Shown: piece after piece, positions 35,352-44,000 of the stretch
How the letters are laid out: every line of letters starts with the position of its first letter
Numbering within the stretch: the first letter of the stretch is position 1
From: CAG-877 sp045125935
GTDB lineage: Bacteria > Bacillota_I > Bacilli_A > RF39 > UBA660
Direction of reading: 5' to 3'
DNA length: 64,000 nt
Assembly: GCA_045125935.1 (NCBI GenBank)
Contig: JBGVNW010000002.1
Span: forward strand, 1-64,000
The notes under the pieces: model-generated
Databases searched by the model: none
Told to the model about the DNA's origin: nothing
The model's input: only the letters and a program-made list of their open reading frames with translations
Program-made: the position numbers and the translations under genes

Positions 35352-35983
35352 TTTTGCAAACTAATATATTATTAAAAATTATAAAGAAAAATTACAAATG
35401 GTTTATAATTTTTTTGGCTATGATTGTTTTGAATTTGATTTTTTTGATGGTAAGACCAGAACAAGTAAAAATAACTGAAATGGATTTTTTTCCAATTATA
35501 GGATATCCAACATTAAATAACTCTTTTATATCAATATTATTATATGTTTATCAGTTTGTTTTTTTAATATACATAGTATATATTTTTTTAAAAGATGATT
35601 TTGATTACTCATTCGAAAATATTATTTTACGAATCGATTCAAAAACATGGATTGCATATAAAACTATTATTTTATTTTTATTTATTTTAATATTTAAAAT
35701 TTTCCAATATTTTGTTGCATATATTTATTTTTATGATAAAATTAATTGCCATTGTGAATACTTGTTTTACTCAATTTTATTATCATTATTAATTGTAACT
35801 TTTATAATTTTTAATTTTAATTTTTCCAAAAAATGTAATATTATATTATCAATAATTGAAGTTTTGATATTTATAGTTATTTTTATACATTTTAATTTTG
35901 CTATTCCTATATTGATTATTATAGCAATAACTTTTTTTAATATTAATTATTTTAATTTTAAAAGAGCATTTATTAAACTGTAG
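35348..35983 (+). CDS. membrane protein, probable ABC permease
   Basis: A 211-residue protein, about six hydrophobic helices, extremely Ile/Phe/Leu-rich. Its ATG overlaps the previous stop by 4 bases. It is the last gene of the cargo operon. Function is inferred from context only. Confidence 0.6.
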   Translation: MILQTNILLKIIKKNYKWFIIFLAMIVLNLIFLMVRPEQVKITEMDFFPIIGYPTLNNSFISILLYVYQFVFLIYIVYIFLKDDFDYSFENIILRIDSKTWIAYKTIILFLFILIFKIFQYFVAYIYFYDKINCHCEYLFYSILLSLLIVTFIIFNFNFSKKCNIILSIIEVLIFIVIFIHFNFAIPILIIIAITFFNINYFNFKRAFIKL

Positions 35984-36029
35984 ATAATAAGAAAATTATG
36001 AACAATATATAGTATTTTTTAACCAACTT

Positions 36030-36160
36030 TTTGACAAGTAGGTAACACACTACGATATTGGCAGAGCCAATAACTATGTGTGCCAAGGATAAACCCTTTG
36101 GAATCCCAATTGTGCACCAATACTACAAACTATTGTAAGTAGTAAAGGTGCTTTTTTTAT
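36030..36160 (+). ncRNA. structured RNA or DNA element in the mobile element
   Basis: A GC-richer island in very AT-rich DNA. TATTGGC (36056-36062) pairs perfectly with GCCAATA (36066-36072), enclosed by CACAC/GTGTG; CCAAGG/CCTTTGG form the next hairpin; GCACC-ACTAC with GTAGT-GGTGC (about 36113-36153) make a long stem followed by T7. This could be a small RNA, an attenuator of the upstream operon, or an oriT/single-strand origin. No coding sequence. Confidence 0.5.
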
Positions 36161-36249
36161 TTCAGCATTTAGCTTCATAAAAAAATAAATAATACTATCG
36201 CCACTTTCATTGCTAAAGCAACAAAACTTGCCACGTATTATTTAATAAA

Positions 36250-36291
36250 AAAATAGCCATATACCCAAAAAGGGTATATGGTTATTTTTCT
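36250..36291. terminator. bidirectional terminator
   Basis: Stem AGCCATATACCC with GGGTATATGGTT around an AAAAA loop, flanked by A and T tracts on both sides. It closes the XRE regulator gene on the minus strand. Confidence 0.85.
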
Positions 36292-36806
36292 TTTAAAATA
36301 CTTTCGTATTTTCTTTCAATTTCAGATATAAATCTTTCAATTGAATCTGCTTTACTTAATAATTTTTCATCTACATTAGATTGACTCTTTAAATATTCAT
36401 GAATATCTTTAAAGTATTCTTCTATATCCATAGCAATATGTCTTTTTTGATCGATTATAAATTCAGCATGTCTAATTTCTTCTTTAAACTCTCGAATTTT
36501 TTTATCATACATTTCATAACTTACTATTATTTCTTCTTCACCATATTTAATCGTTTCATCAGAGTATCCTGCAAGTTTAGCAGTTATACTAAATGGAACA
36601 TCAAGATATTGTTCTATACCTTTTAAAACAATTATAGATGGTTTAACTCTTATACCACTTTCTATATTATTAATCTCAGTATGACTAACATTAAGAAGAG
36701 TAGCTAATTTTCTTGCAGATAGTCCTTTTTCTTTACGAGCAGTTTTTACTAAATCTGCGATTGTTTCATTAGTTTTTTTCTCTCTAAACATACAATTCAT
36801 CTCCAC
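36282..36806 (-). CDS. XRE-family regulator of the element
   Basis: A 174-residue protein with an N-terminal helix-turn-helix (about residues 14-70, ARKEKGLSARKLATLLNVS) and a long helical, probably coiled-coil C-terminal part (100-174). The predicted start is preceded by GGAGATG on the minus strand. It is divergent from the replication-like genes and repeats resembling operators flank their promoter, so it most likely represses them and the element's activity. Confidence 0.88.
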   Translation of the reverse strand: MEMNCMFREKKTNETIADLVKTARKEKGLSARKLATLLNVSHTEINNIESGIRVKPSIIVLKGIEQYLDVPFSITAKLAGYSDETIKYGEEEIIVSYEMYDKKIREFKEEIRHAEFIIDQKRHIAMDIEEYFKDIHEYLKSQSNVDEKLLSKADSIERFISEIERKYESILKEK

Positions 36807-36853
36807 TAATAACTTAATTATATATGAAAAAAATAAAAAAGTAAATAAAAAAC

Positions 36854-36916
36854 GGAAACTTAGTTGACAATTTAATAATTACGATGTATTATTATGTTAA
36901 TGGAAACTAAATTTCC
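36854..36916 (+). promoter_or_regulatory. promoter flanked by operator-like repeats
   Basis: A strong promoter TTGACA (36864-36869), 17 bases, TATTAT (36887-36892) points toward the replication-like genes. GGAAACTTAG (36854-36863) abuts the -35 and the palindrome GGAAACTAAATTTCC (36902-36916) covers the start region. The two share GGAAACTWAG-like half sites. Likely operators for the divergent XRE regulator. Confidence 0.65.
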
Positions 36917-36942
36917 AAAAAGTAAGAAAGGAGGAATGCAAA

Positions 36943-37200
36943 ATAAAAGACATCTTTAGGACTGATGACAATGTATGGAAAGACAAAAGGATTCCTAAAG
37001 AAGCTAAGTATATTTATAGTTATATATATTCAAAATGTTTTAACAGATATATAACTGATCTAAATATAGGAGAACTTCAACAAGTGATTAAAATAAAGAA
37101 TAAAGGGTTGAAAAGAAATTTAGATATTCTAGAAAAACTAAAATATATAGTTTATAAAGAATATGCAAATGGAATGTATGCAATTTCCATTAATAACTAA
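36943..37200 (+). CDS. winged-helix/replication-initiator-like protein, ATA start
   Basis: An 85-residue open frame: IKDIFRTDDNVW, then helices and a C-terminal wing (NLDILEKLKYIVYKEYANG). There is no ATG, GTG or TTG in frame; AAAGGAGG (36927-36934) is ideally placed 8 bases before ATA at 36943. The ATG at 36936 is in another frame and gives only 7 codons. Either ATA initiates or a base is missing. Position before the next HTH gene suggests a role in replication or its control. Confidence 0.55.
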   Translation: MKDIFRTDDNVWKDKRIPKEAKYIYSYIYSKCFNRYITDLNIGELQQVIKIKNKGLKRNLDILEKLKYIVYKEYANGMYAISINN

Positions 37201-37297
37201 AGAGTATTAAACAAATACATTAGTTATTACAGGTACAGTAATATGAAAGGATTATGTTAGTACCTTTTCTATAAGATATAGAATAGATGATAATTTG

Positions 37298-37350
37298 AAG
37301 ATATACATATTTCAAAGAACTAGAATATAAAAATTATATATGTATATCTT
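37298..37350. repeat. 13-bp inverted repeat near the replication-like genes
   Basis: AAGATATACATAT (37298-37310) and ATATGTATATCTT (37338-37350) are perfect inverted repeats 27 bases apart, between the two HTH genes. It may be an initiator binding site/origin or a regulatory stem. The rest of the spacer shows nothing else. Confidence 0.55.
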
Positions 37351-37399
37351 TAAAGAAATCAGATTATAAGAAAAGTCCAAGTTATTAAAGGAGACTATT

Positions 37400-37924
37400 A
37401 TTCATATAAAAGGTGATTTTATTATAGTTCCTAGAATAATATTTAATGATAAGGATGTTTCTAAAACTGCATGTTTAGTTTTAGGCCTTATTATTTCTCT
37501 AACTTTAAAGAATAACTATTGTTATGCAAGTAATGAGTATTTAGCTAATTACTTAAATATTTCTGAAAGGACAATAACGGACTCGATATCAACACTTAAA
37601 AGATTAAAATATATAATAGTGAGGTATGAAAGAGGTAATAGGAAAATATATCTTAATCAGGAAAGGATACCGATGAATAATGCTACACCAATAGAAGAAA
37701 ATTGTGAAATTGATGTAGCAGAATCTTGCTACCATAATATAAATAATAAATATAAAAATAATTATATATCTGATAAAATTGATAAAACAAAAAATCGAAT
37801 AAAAAGAAAAGAATCTCTTCCTTATTGGTTTGAACATCCTGAATCAATTAAAAAGGTTGAAGCAACTAAGGAAGAACAAGAAGAAATGGAAAGATTATTA
37901 AATGAAATTGTAGAGGAGGATTGA
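37400..37924 (+). CDS. helix-turn-helix replication-like protein, non-canonical start
   Basis: About 174 residues. A winged HTH (residues about 25-80: ASNEYLANYLNISERTITD and LKRLKYIIVRYERGNRKIYL) is followed by a charged tail. The HTH lies upstream of the first ATG (37619), so translation must start earlier; the frame opens at 37370 and has no ATG/GTG/TTG, only ATT (37400) and ATA (37406) behind AAAGGAG (37387-37393). The start coordinate is therefore tentative. HTH_36-like domains of this type are found in plasmid and IME replication proteins. Confidence 0.6.
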   Translation: MHIKGDFIIVPRIIFNDKDVSKTACLVLGLIISLTLKNNYCYASNEYLANYLNISERTITDSISTLKRLKYIIVRYERGNRKIYLNQERIPMNNATPIEENCEIDVAESCYHNINNKYKNNYISDKIDKTKNRIKRKESLPYWFEHPESIKKVEATKEEQEEMERLLNEIVEED

Positions 37925-37987
37925 TATATGACTAAATTAATGAAAGGATATTATTATTGATTGAATAATAATAAGGGGGAATTTATA

Positions 37988-38128
37988 ATGACGGAGGTAA
38001 AGTATAATGTAACATATAAATTCAAAACAGATGTAGTTAAGACAATAGAAGAAAAGAAAGAAATATTTAATAAAAAATTACTAAGTATAATATTACAAAC
38101 TGAAAATAAAGATTTATTAGAAGCGTAA
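37988..38128 (+). CDS. small 46-residue protein upstream of the recombinase
   Basis: Starts MTEVKYNVTYKFKTD and ends in a helical LLSIILQTENKDLLEA. AAGGGGGAA lies upstream. Small conserved ORFs in this place, directly before serine recombinases, are common in mobile elements of gut Bacillota and may act as excision helpers; this is inference. Confidence 0.55.
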   Translation: MTEVKYNVTYKFKTDVVKTIEEKKEIFNKKLLSIILQTENKDLLEA

Positions 38129-38198
38129 TAATGTTATATATTATTAATAAACTTAATTTTAAGTGCGTTGTAGTTATTCTAAAATTGGAGGAATGGCT

Positions 38199-39797
38199 AT
38201 GATAGAAAAGGTAGGTGTATATTGTAGATTATCTGATGAAGATAGATTTAAATCAAATAAAAATGATGATAGTGATTCTATAATAAATCAAAGAAGTATG
38301 TGTTTAAAATATGCTAATCAAAATAATTGGAATGTAGTGGATATTTATTCTGATGATGATTTCTCTGGTGCTGGAGTTGAAAGACCAGACTTTAATAGAT
38401 TAATTAGAGATTGTGAATCTGGAAAAATTAATTTAGTGTTATGTAAAAGTCAATCAAGATTTTCTAGAGATATGGAAGTAATTGAGAGATATCTCCATAA
38501 TAAATTTATTGAATGGGGAGTTAGATTTGTAAGTATTATTGATAATGCTGATACAAATGATATATATAATAAAAAATCAAGACAAATTAATGGATTGATG
38601 AATGAATGGTATTTAGATGATTTATCTACTAATATTAAAAAGACACTAAAGAATAGAAGAGAAGAAGGATTATTTATGGGAAGCTTTGCTTTCTATGGAT
38701 ATGATAGAGACCCTAACGATAAACATAAATTAATAGTTGATCCAGTTGCTGCAGAAGTTGTTAAAAAAATATTTAGTTTATATGCTAGTGGATTAGGTTA
38801 TTATAAAATATGTGAATATTTAAATAATAATAAGATTCCACCTAGGTCTGTTTATAAGAAAATGAAAGGTAGTAATTTTGTATCTGGAAATTGTGATTTA
38901 AATACGGTAAGATGGAATCCTGATACAATTGCTCAAATGTTAAAAAATGAAGTATATATTGGTAATTTAGTTCAAGGAAAACAGACATCTTTAGGATATA
39001 AAGTTCATAAGAAGAAAAAAGTTGATAAAAAAGATTGGTGTAGAATAGAGAATACACATGAAGCAATTATTGATAGAGAAACATGGAATAAAGTACAAGA
39101 AAGATTAGGAAAACACGAAGCACCTATAAAGACAGGAGAAATACATTATTTATCAAGAAAAGTATATTGTATGACTTGTGAAAAGGTGTTTATGAGGAAT
39201 GTATATAGTGTTAAGGGAGAAGAAACTGGTAAAAGAGCATATATGCAATGCAAGGGTGCAAAAAAATATCACACATGCGATAATAATAAAGCAATAAGAC
39301 TTGATGAACTAGAACAAGTAATTATAAATGCTATAAATGATCTATTAGATAACTATTATGATGAAAATAATTTACAAGATTTATATTCAAAAAATAATGT
39401 ACAAGATACTACGACAAGTAAAATTAAAGTTATAGAAACTGAATTAAAAAATATTGAGAAGAAGATAAACGAAAATCGAAGTTATTACAGAATATTATTT
39501 GAAGATAAGATTAAAGGTTTAGTTGATGAAAGTATGTTTAAAAGTATGTCAGAAGAATATATGAAAGAAATAGAAAATATGACTAAAAGAAAAGAAATCT
39601 TATTAATTGAATTAAATGATTTAAAGGTTAAGAAAAATGATAAGAAAAAAGCAAATAAGATTTTAAAAAAATATAAACATATTGAATCATTAAATAAAGT
39701 AATAATAGATGAGTTTATCGATAAAATAATTATAGGAAATTATAATAAAGAAACAAAAACAAGAGATATTGAAATAATGTGGAACTTAGAGTTCTAA
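38199..39797 (+). CDS. large serine recombinase (integrase) of the element
   Basis: A 532-residue recombinase. Start at 38199 (MIEKVGVYCRLSDEDR) is 7 bases after GGAGG; the frame opens earlier at 38163. The resolvase domain (about 5-150) has the catalytic Ser in YCRLSDEDR and SRFSRDM. The recombinase domain (about 165-290) is followed by a zinc ribbon (YCMTCEKVF and MQCKGAKKYHTC), a coiled coil and a C-terminal tail. It lies 60 bases from the right attachment site, as expected for this class. Confidence 0.95.
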   Translation: MIEKVGVYCRLSDEDRFKSNKNDDSDSIINQRSMCLKYANQNNWNVVDIYSDDDFSGAGVERPDFNRLIRDCESGKINLVLCKSQSRFSRDMEVIERYLHNKFIEWGVRFVSIIDNADTNDIYNKKSRQINGLMNEWYLDDLSTNIKKTLKNRREEGLFMGSFAFYGYDRDPNDKHKLIVDPVAAEVVKKIFSLYASGLGYYKICEYLNNNKIPPRSVYKKMKGSNFVSGNCDLNTVRWNPDTIAQMLKNEVYIGNLVQGKQTSLGYKVHKKKKVDKKDWCRIENTHEAIIDRETWNKVQERLGKHEAPIKTGEIHYLSRKVYCMTCEKVFMRNVYSVKGEETGKRAYMQCKGAKKYHTCDNNKAIRLDELEQVIINAINDLLDNYYDENNLQDLYSKNNVQDTTTSKIKVIETELKNIEKKINENRSYYRILFEDKIKGLVDESMFKSMSEEYMKEIENMTKRKEILLIELNDLKVKKNDKKKANKILKKYKHIESLNKVIIDEFIDKIIIGNYNKETKTRDIEIMWNLEF

Positions 39798-39845
39798 AAC
39801 ACTTATAAAACTTGGACTAATCTTATTAATTAAGTATTTAAAAGT

Positions 39846-39874
39846 TGGGACAAACCGATGCCACGACATGGTGG
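39846..39874 (+). other. attR core and arm
   Basis: GACATGGTGG at 39865-39874 matches the left core. The element-side arm ending CCGATGCCAC (39856-39864 region) is nearly the reverse complement of GTGGAATAGG on the element side of the left junction. Joining the two ends in the excised circle gives an attP of imperfect dyad symmetry, as large serine recombinases use. Confidence 0.7.
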
Positions 39875-40415
39875 TAGAGATCCAGGAACTTCATATAGTA
39901 ATATTTTAGAAAAAGATTTAAACCTTCAAATATCTCTAAAGTTAGAAAAAGAATTATTAGAACAAGGTGCGACAGTCTATATGATTCGTCGTTCTGATAT
40001 TGATTTATCATCCATTTATGATCCACAAAAAAAACGCGGAGATTTATATCGTAGACTTCTTCTAATTAAAGAAAATAAAAGTGACTTATATATATCAATT
40101 CACATTAATTGGTATACAAATAGTTACTACAAAGGAGCAGAAATATTATATAATTCAATAAATTCTAATAACAAGCTTTTAGCAGAATCAATTATGCAAG
40201 AATTTAAAAAAGATCTTGGCAGCAATAGAGAAATTAGTACAACAGACCTATATATGTATAAAAATACTACAACACCAGGAGTTTTGGTAGAATGTGGATA
40301 TTTATCAAACTATGCAGAAAGAAATCTCTTAATTGATCCGACATATCAACAAAAAATATCTAAATCAATTACTTCTGGAATTATAAATTATATTGAAAAT
40401 ACTAAACAAACTTGA
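39858..40415 (+). pseudogene. N-acetylmuramoyl-L-alanine amidase, 3' fragment
   Basis: The remaining 179 codons of the amidase plus a few element-derived ones. An ATG at 39858 gives MPRHGGRDPG; HGG, the Glu in NILEKDLNL, SIHIN and VECGYLSN keep the zinc and catalytic residues of the Amidase_3 family, but the first strand and the signal peptide are on the other side of the element. The ribosome site is poor. Without excision it would at best give a cytoplasmic, probably misfolded protein. Confidence 0.85.
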
Positions 40416-40458
40416 TTATTTAAACCAATACTATGTATAATGAATGTGGTGAAGTAAA

Positions 40459-40947
40459 ATGGAAAGAAGAGATAAATCAAATTACTATTTAGATGTAGCA
40501 GAAACAATTTTAAATAGAAGTACATGTATTAGAAGGAATTTTGGAGCAGTAATAGTAAAAAATGATGAAATTATTAGTACTGGATACAACGGTGCACCAA
40601 GAGGAAGAAAAAACTGTTTGGACTTAGATTTTTGTATGCGTGAAAAATTAGAAATACCTCGTGGAGAAAGATATGAACTATGTAGAAGTGTTCATGCTGA
40701 ACAAAACGCTATTATTAGTGCTAGTAGAAAAGATTTACTAGGTTCAACATTATATTTAGTAGGAAAAGAACATGAAAGTGGAGAATATATTAAAAATCCA
40801 GCTCCATGTATGTTCTGTAAACGTTTCATAATCAATGCAGGTATAAAAGAAATTGTTCTTAGAAACGATAAAGATAACTATCAAGTTGTAGATGTAAATG
40901 AATATATAGAAAATGATGATTCTTTAGAAGGAAAATTTGGTTATTAG
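40459..40947 (+). CDS. comEB: dCMP deaminase family protein
   Basis: A 162-residue zinc deaminase converting dCMP to dUMP for thymidylate synthesis. Zinc motifs HAEQNAI and PAPCMFCKR are present; TGYNGAPRG and the NCLD..C insertion with a further Cys are typical of the ComEB group. GTGGTGAAG precedes the ATG. Confidence 0.93.
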   Translation: MERRDKSNYYLDVAETILNRSTCIRRNFGAVIVKNDEIISTGYNGAPRGRKNCLDLDFCMREKLEIPRGERYELCRSVHAEQNAIISASRKDLLGSTLYLVGKEHESGEYIKNPAPCMFCKRFIINAGIKEIVLRNDKDNYQVVDVNEYIENDDSLEGKFGY

Positions 40948-40955
40948 AATTTAGT

Positions 40956-40985
40956 AAAAATATCAAAATAATTTGATATTTTTTT
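40956..40985 (+). terminator. terminator after comEB
   Basis: AATATCAAA and TTTGATATT form a perfect stem, followed by T7. Confidence 0.85.
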
Positions 40986-41077
40986 ATTCTTTTGTTCTTC
41001 TTATATTTAAATATTGTAAAAGTAAGAAAAAAAAGATATAATTAATCTATAATAGAATAATAACGGGGTGATTTCTA

Positions 41078-44000
41078 GTGATAGTTAGGCTAATTAAAAA
41101 GACTAAAATATATAATTTTACACTACCAAATGAAATATCTGGAAATTACTGGATTACTGATAATGATTATTTAGGAAATGTTAGAAATTTAATTAACGTT
41201 GAAGAGTATGAAGGACAATGGAAAATTAAAAGTGATTTTGAAACAAAAATCATGAGTGGTGAAAATGAGGTTGAATCTGCTATTTTAAAAGAATATAGTT
41301 TATATTTTTTAAAAATTAATACGGATAATGAATATGTTATTTTGTATTGTTCTCCAACACTTGATTATAGTATAAAACGTCTTCGTCTAAAAGGCGACTG
41401 TGAAATAATAATTGGAAATGATGTAAATGCGAATATAAATTATAACTATCCACTTGTATCAAAACAACAAGCTAAATTAATATATAGTTCTGGAAAATGG
41501 ATTGTTCAAGATTTAAATAGTAGGTATGGTACATACGCTAATAATTTTGCGATAAGTACGGCAAACTTAGAGTATGGAGACATTATTTTTATTATGGGTT
41601 TAAAAATAATCTTGATGCAAAATGGAATTATAATTAACCAAATCGGTAACCTAGTTAATTATGATTCGACTGTTTTTTCTGAAGAATATTCATTAATTCA
41701 AAGACAAACTGAAATGGATAATCCTGATGAAGAAACAATAGAATTTTATAAAGAAGATGATTACTTTTATCGTGCCCCACGTTTTAAGACAAAAATTGAG
41801 CCAGTAAATATTAATATTGATAGTCCCCCAGGAAAAGTAGAAGAAGACAAAACTCCATTAATATATACTATAGGACCAATGTTATCTATGGCAACTATGT
41901 CAGCTTCAACGGGAATAACTGCTATGAATAATGTTTTAGAGGGAAAAACAGATTTTAAAGATGTTGCCCCAACAATAATTTCGTCTTTAGTAATGTTATC
42001 AACAATGTTATTATGGCCAATGTTATCAAAAGCATATCAACGCAGACAGACTAAGAAAAGCGAAGTAGTACGCCAAAAAAAATATTCAGAATATATAAAA
42101 GAAAAAAGAGTTCAAATTCAAACTGAAATGAAAACTCAACGTCAAATATTAATTGATAACTACTTACCGCTTCAAGAAACAAAAGAAATAATCTTTTCAA
42201 AGAAACGAAATTTATGGGAAAGAGAAATAGATCAAGCTGACTTTCTTGATTTAAGACTAGGAATAGGAACAACAGAGTTGGAAGGAAATGTTAGTTTTCC
42301 ACAAGAACATTTTTCTCTAACTAATGATAATTTGCTAGAAGAAGTATATAAACTTGGTGCAGAATCAAGAATGATTGAAAATGTACCAATTTCTTTATCT
42401 TTTGTTAATAATAATATTACAGCTATCATTGGTAATGCTGCTAATAAGCAACAATTCATAGATGGATTAATTCTGCAAATGCTTACATATCATAGTTATG
42501 ACGATTTAAAACTAGTAATTTTAACAAATCAAAAAAATGCTGCTAAATGGGAGTACTTAAAGGTTGCCCCCCATTGTTGGAATAATGATAAGAGTTTTAG
42601 ATATTATGCTACTAACATTGATGAAGCAAAAGAAATATCTTTAAATTTAGAGCAAGAATTGCAAGCTAGAAAGTATAAAGATGTAAATGGAAACAGAGAA
42701 TTAAATGATGCCGACTACAAAAGATATAGACCATATTATGTGTTAATAACAGATGACTATAAATTAATAAGAGAAATAGAAATTGTGAAAGACGTAGCGG
42801 ATTTACCAATAAATGTTGGATTTAGTTTAGTTGTTATAAGTCCAAGATTGGTTAACATTCCAAATGAATGTAAAACATTTATTAGTATCGGTGACAAAAA
42901 GTCAGGTGTATTTGAAAATGAACTTGTTTCTAACAAACAAAAGGAATTTATTGCAGATGTTGACCCAACATTAAATATGTATGAGTGCTGCAAATTTTTA
43001 GCAAATATTCCGATCGATATTGAAAAAGAACACCAAAGTTTGCCAAATAGTGTTACATTTCTTGAAATGTATAACGTTGGTATGGTTGAACAATTAAATA
43101 TTTTAAGCCGTTGGAAAAATAGTGACCCAACAAAGTCGTTATCAACATCAATTGGCTATGATAAAACAAGAGAATTATTTAAACTAGATTTACATGAAAA
43201 AGCTCATGGTCCACATGGATTAATAGCCGGTATGACAGGATCTGGTAAATCAGAATTTATTATTTCTTATATCTTATCAATGGCAATTAACTATCATCCA
43301 TATGAAGTTTCATTTGTCTTAATTGACTACAAAGGTGGAGGTTTAACAGGAGCATTTGAAAATAAGGAAACGGGAATGAAATTACCTCACTTGGCAGGAA
43401 CAATTACGAACTTAGATACTGTTGAAATGAACCGTTCCCTTGCTTCAATTCAAAGTGAGTTGCGTAAACGTCAAAGATTATTTAATGAAGCGCGTGACAA
43501 GTTAAATGAAAGTACAATTGATATATATAAATATCAGAGTCTTTTTAGAAAAGGTCTTGTTGAAAAACCGATTTCACACTTAATTATAATTAGTGATGAG
43601 TTCGCCGAATTAAAAGACCAACGTCCAGAATTCATGGATCAATTAATATCAACAGCACGTATCGGACGTTCCCTAGGTGTACACTTAATTCTAGCAACGC
43701 AAAAACCAGCCGGAGTAGTTAATGATCAAATTTGGTCAAATGCTAAATTCCGTGTTTGTTTAAAAGTACAAGATAAATCAGATAGTATGGATATGATTAA
43801 ATGTCCAGATGCAGCCTCTTTAAAGCAGGCAGGTAGATTCTATCTACAAGTTGGTTATAATGAATTGTTTGCTCAAGGACAAGCTGCTTGGGCTGGAGCT
43901 CAATATTATCCAACTGAAAAAAGAAAGAAAAAAGTAGATCAAAGTATAACTATAGTTGACAATACGGGTAATACTATCAAAAGTTTAGATAATAAACAAA

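Larger units (their letters stand above)
30940..39874. mobile_element. integrative mobilizable element (about 8.9 kb) inside an amidase gene
   Basis: Bounded by 10-bp core repeats in the two halves of one gene. Contents: MobV relaxase, secreted protein plus ABC transporter genes, XRE regulator, two replication/winged-helix-like genes, a 46-residue protein and a large serine recombinase at the right end. No type IV secretion genes are present, so it would have to be mobilised by a helper; hence IME rather than ICE. The A+T content is higher than in the neighbouring housekeeping genes. Confidence 0.85.

Noticed and set aside
33055..35983. Type IV secretion genes that would make the element an ICE
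   Set aside because: The membrane proteins are small ABC-type permeases; no VirB4, coupling protein or other conjugation gene is present.
36936..36959. ATG at 36936 as start of a gene
   Set aside because: The frame ends after seven codons; the coding signal lies in the +1 frame.
37929..37961. Ten-codon ORF beginning MTKLMKG after the HTH gene
   Set aside because: Too short and without independent support.
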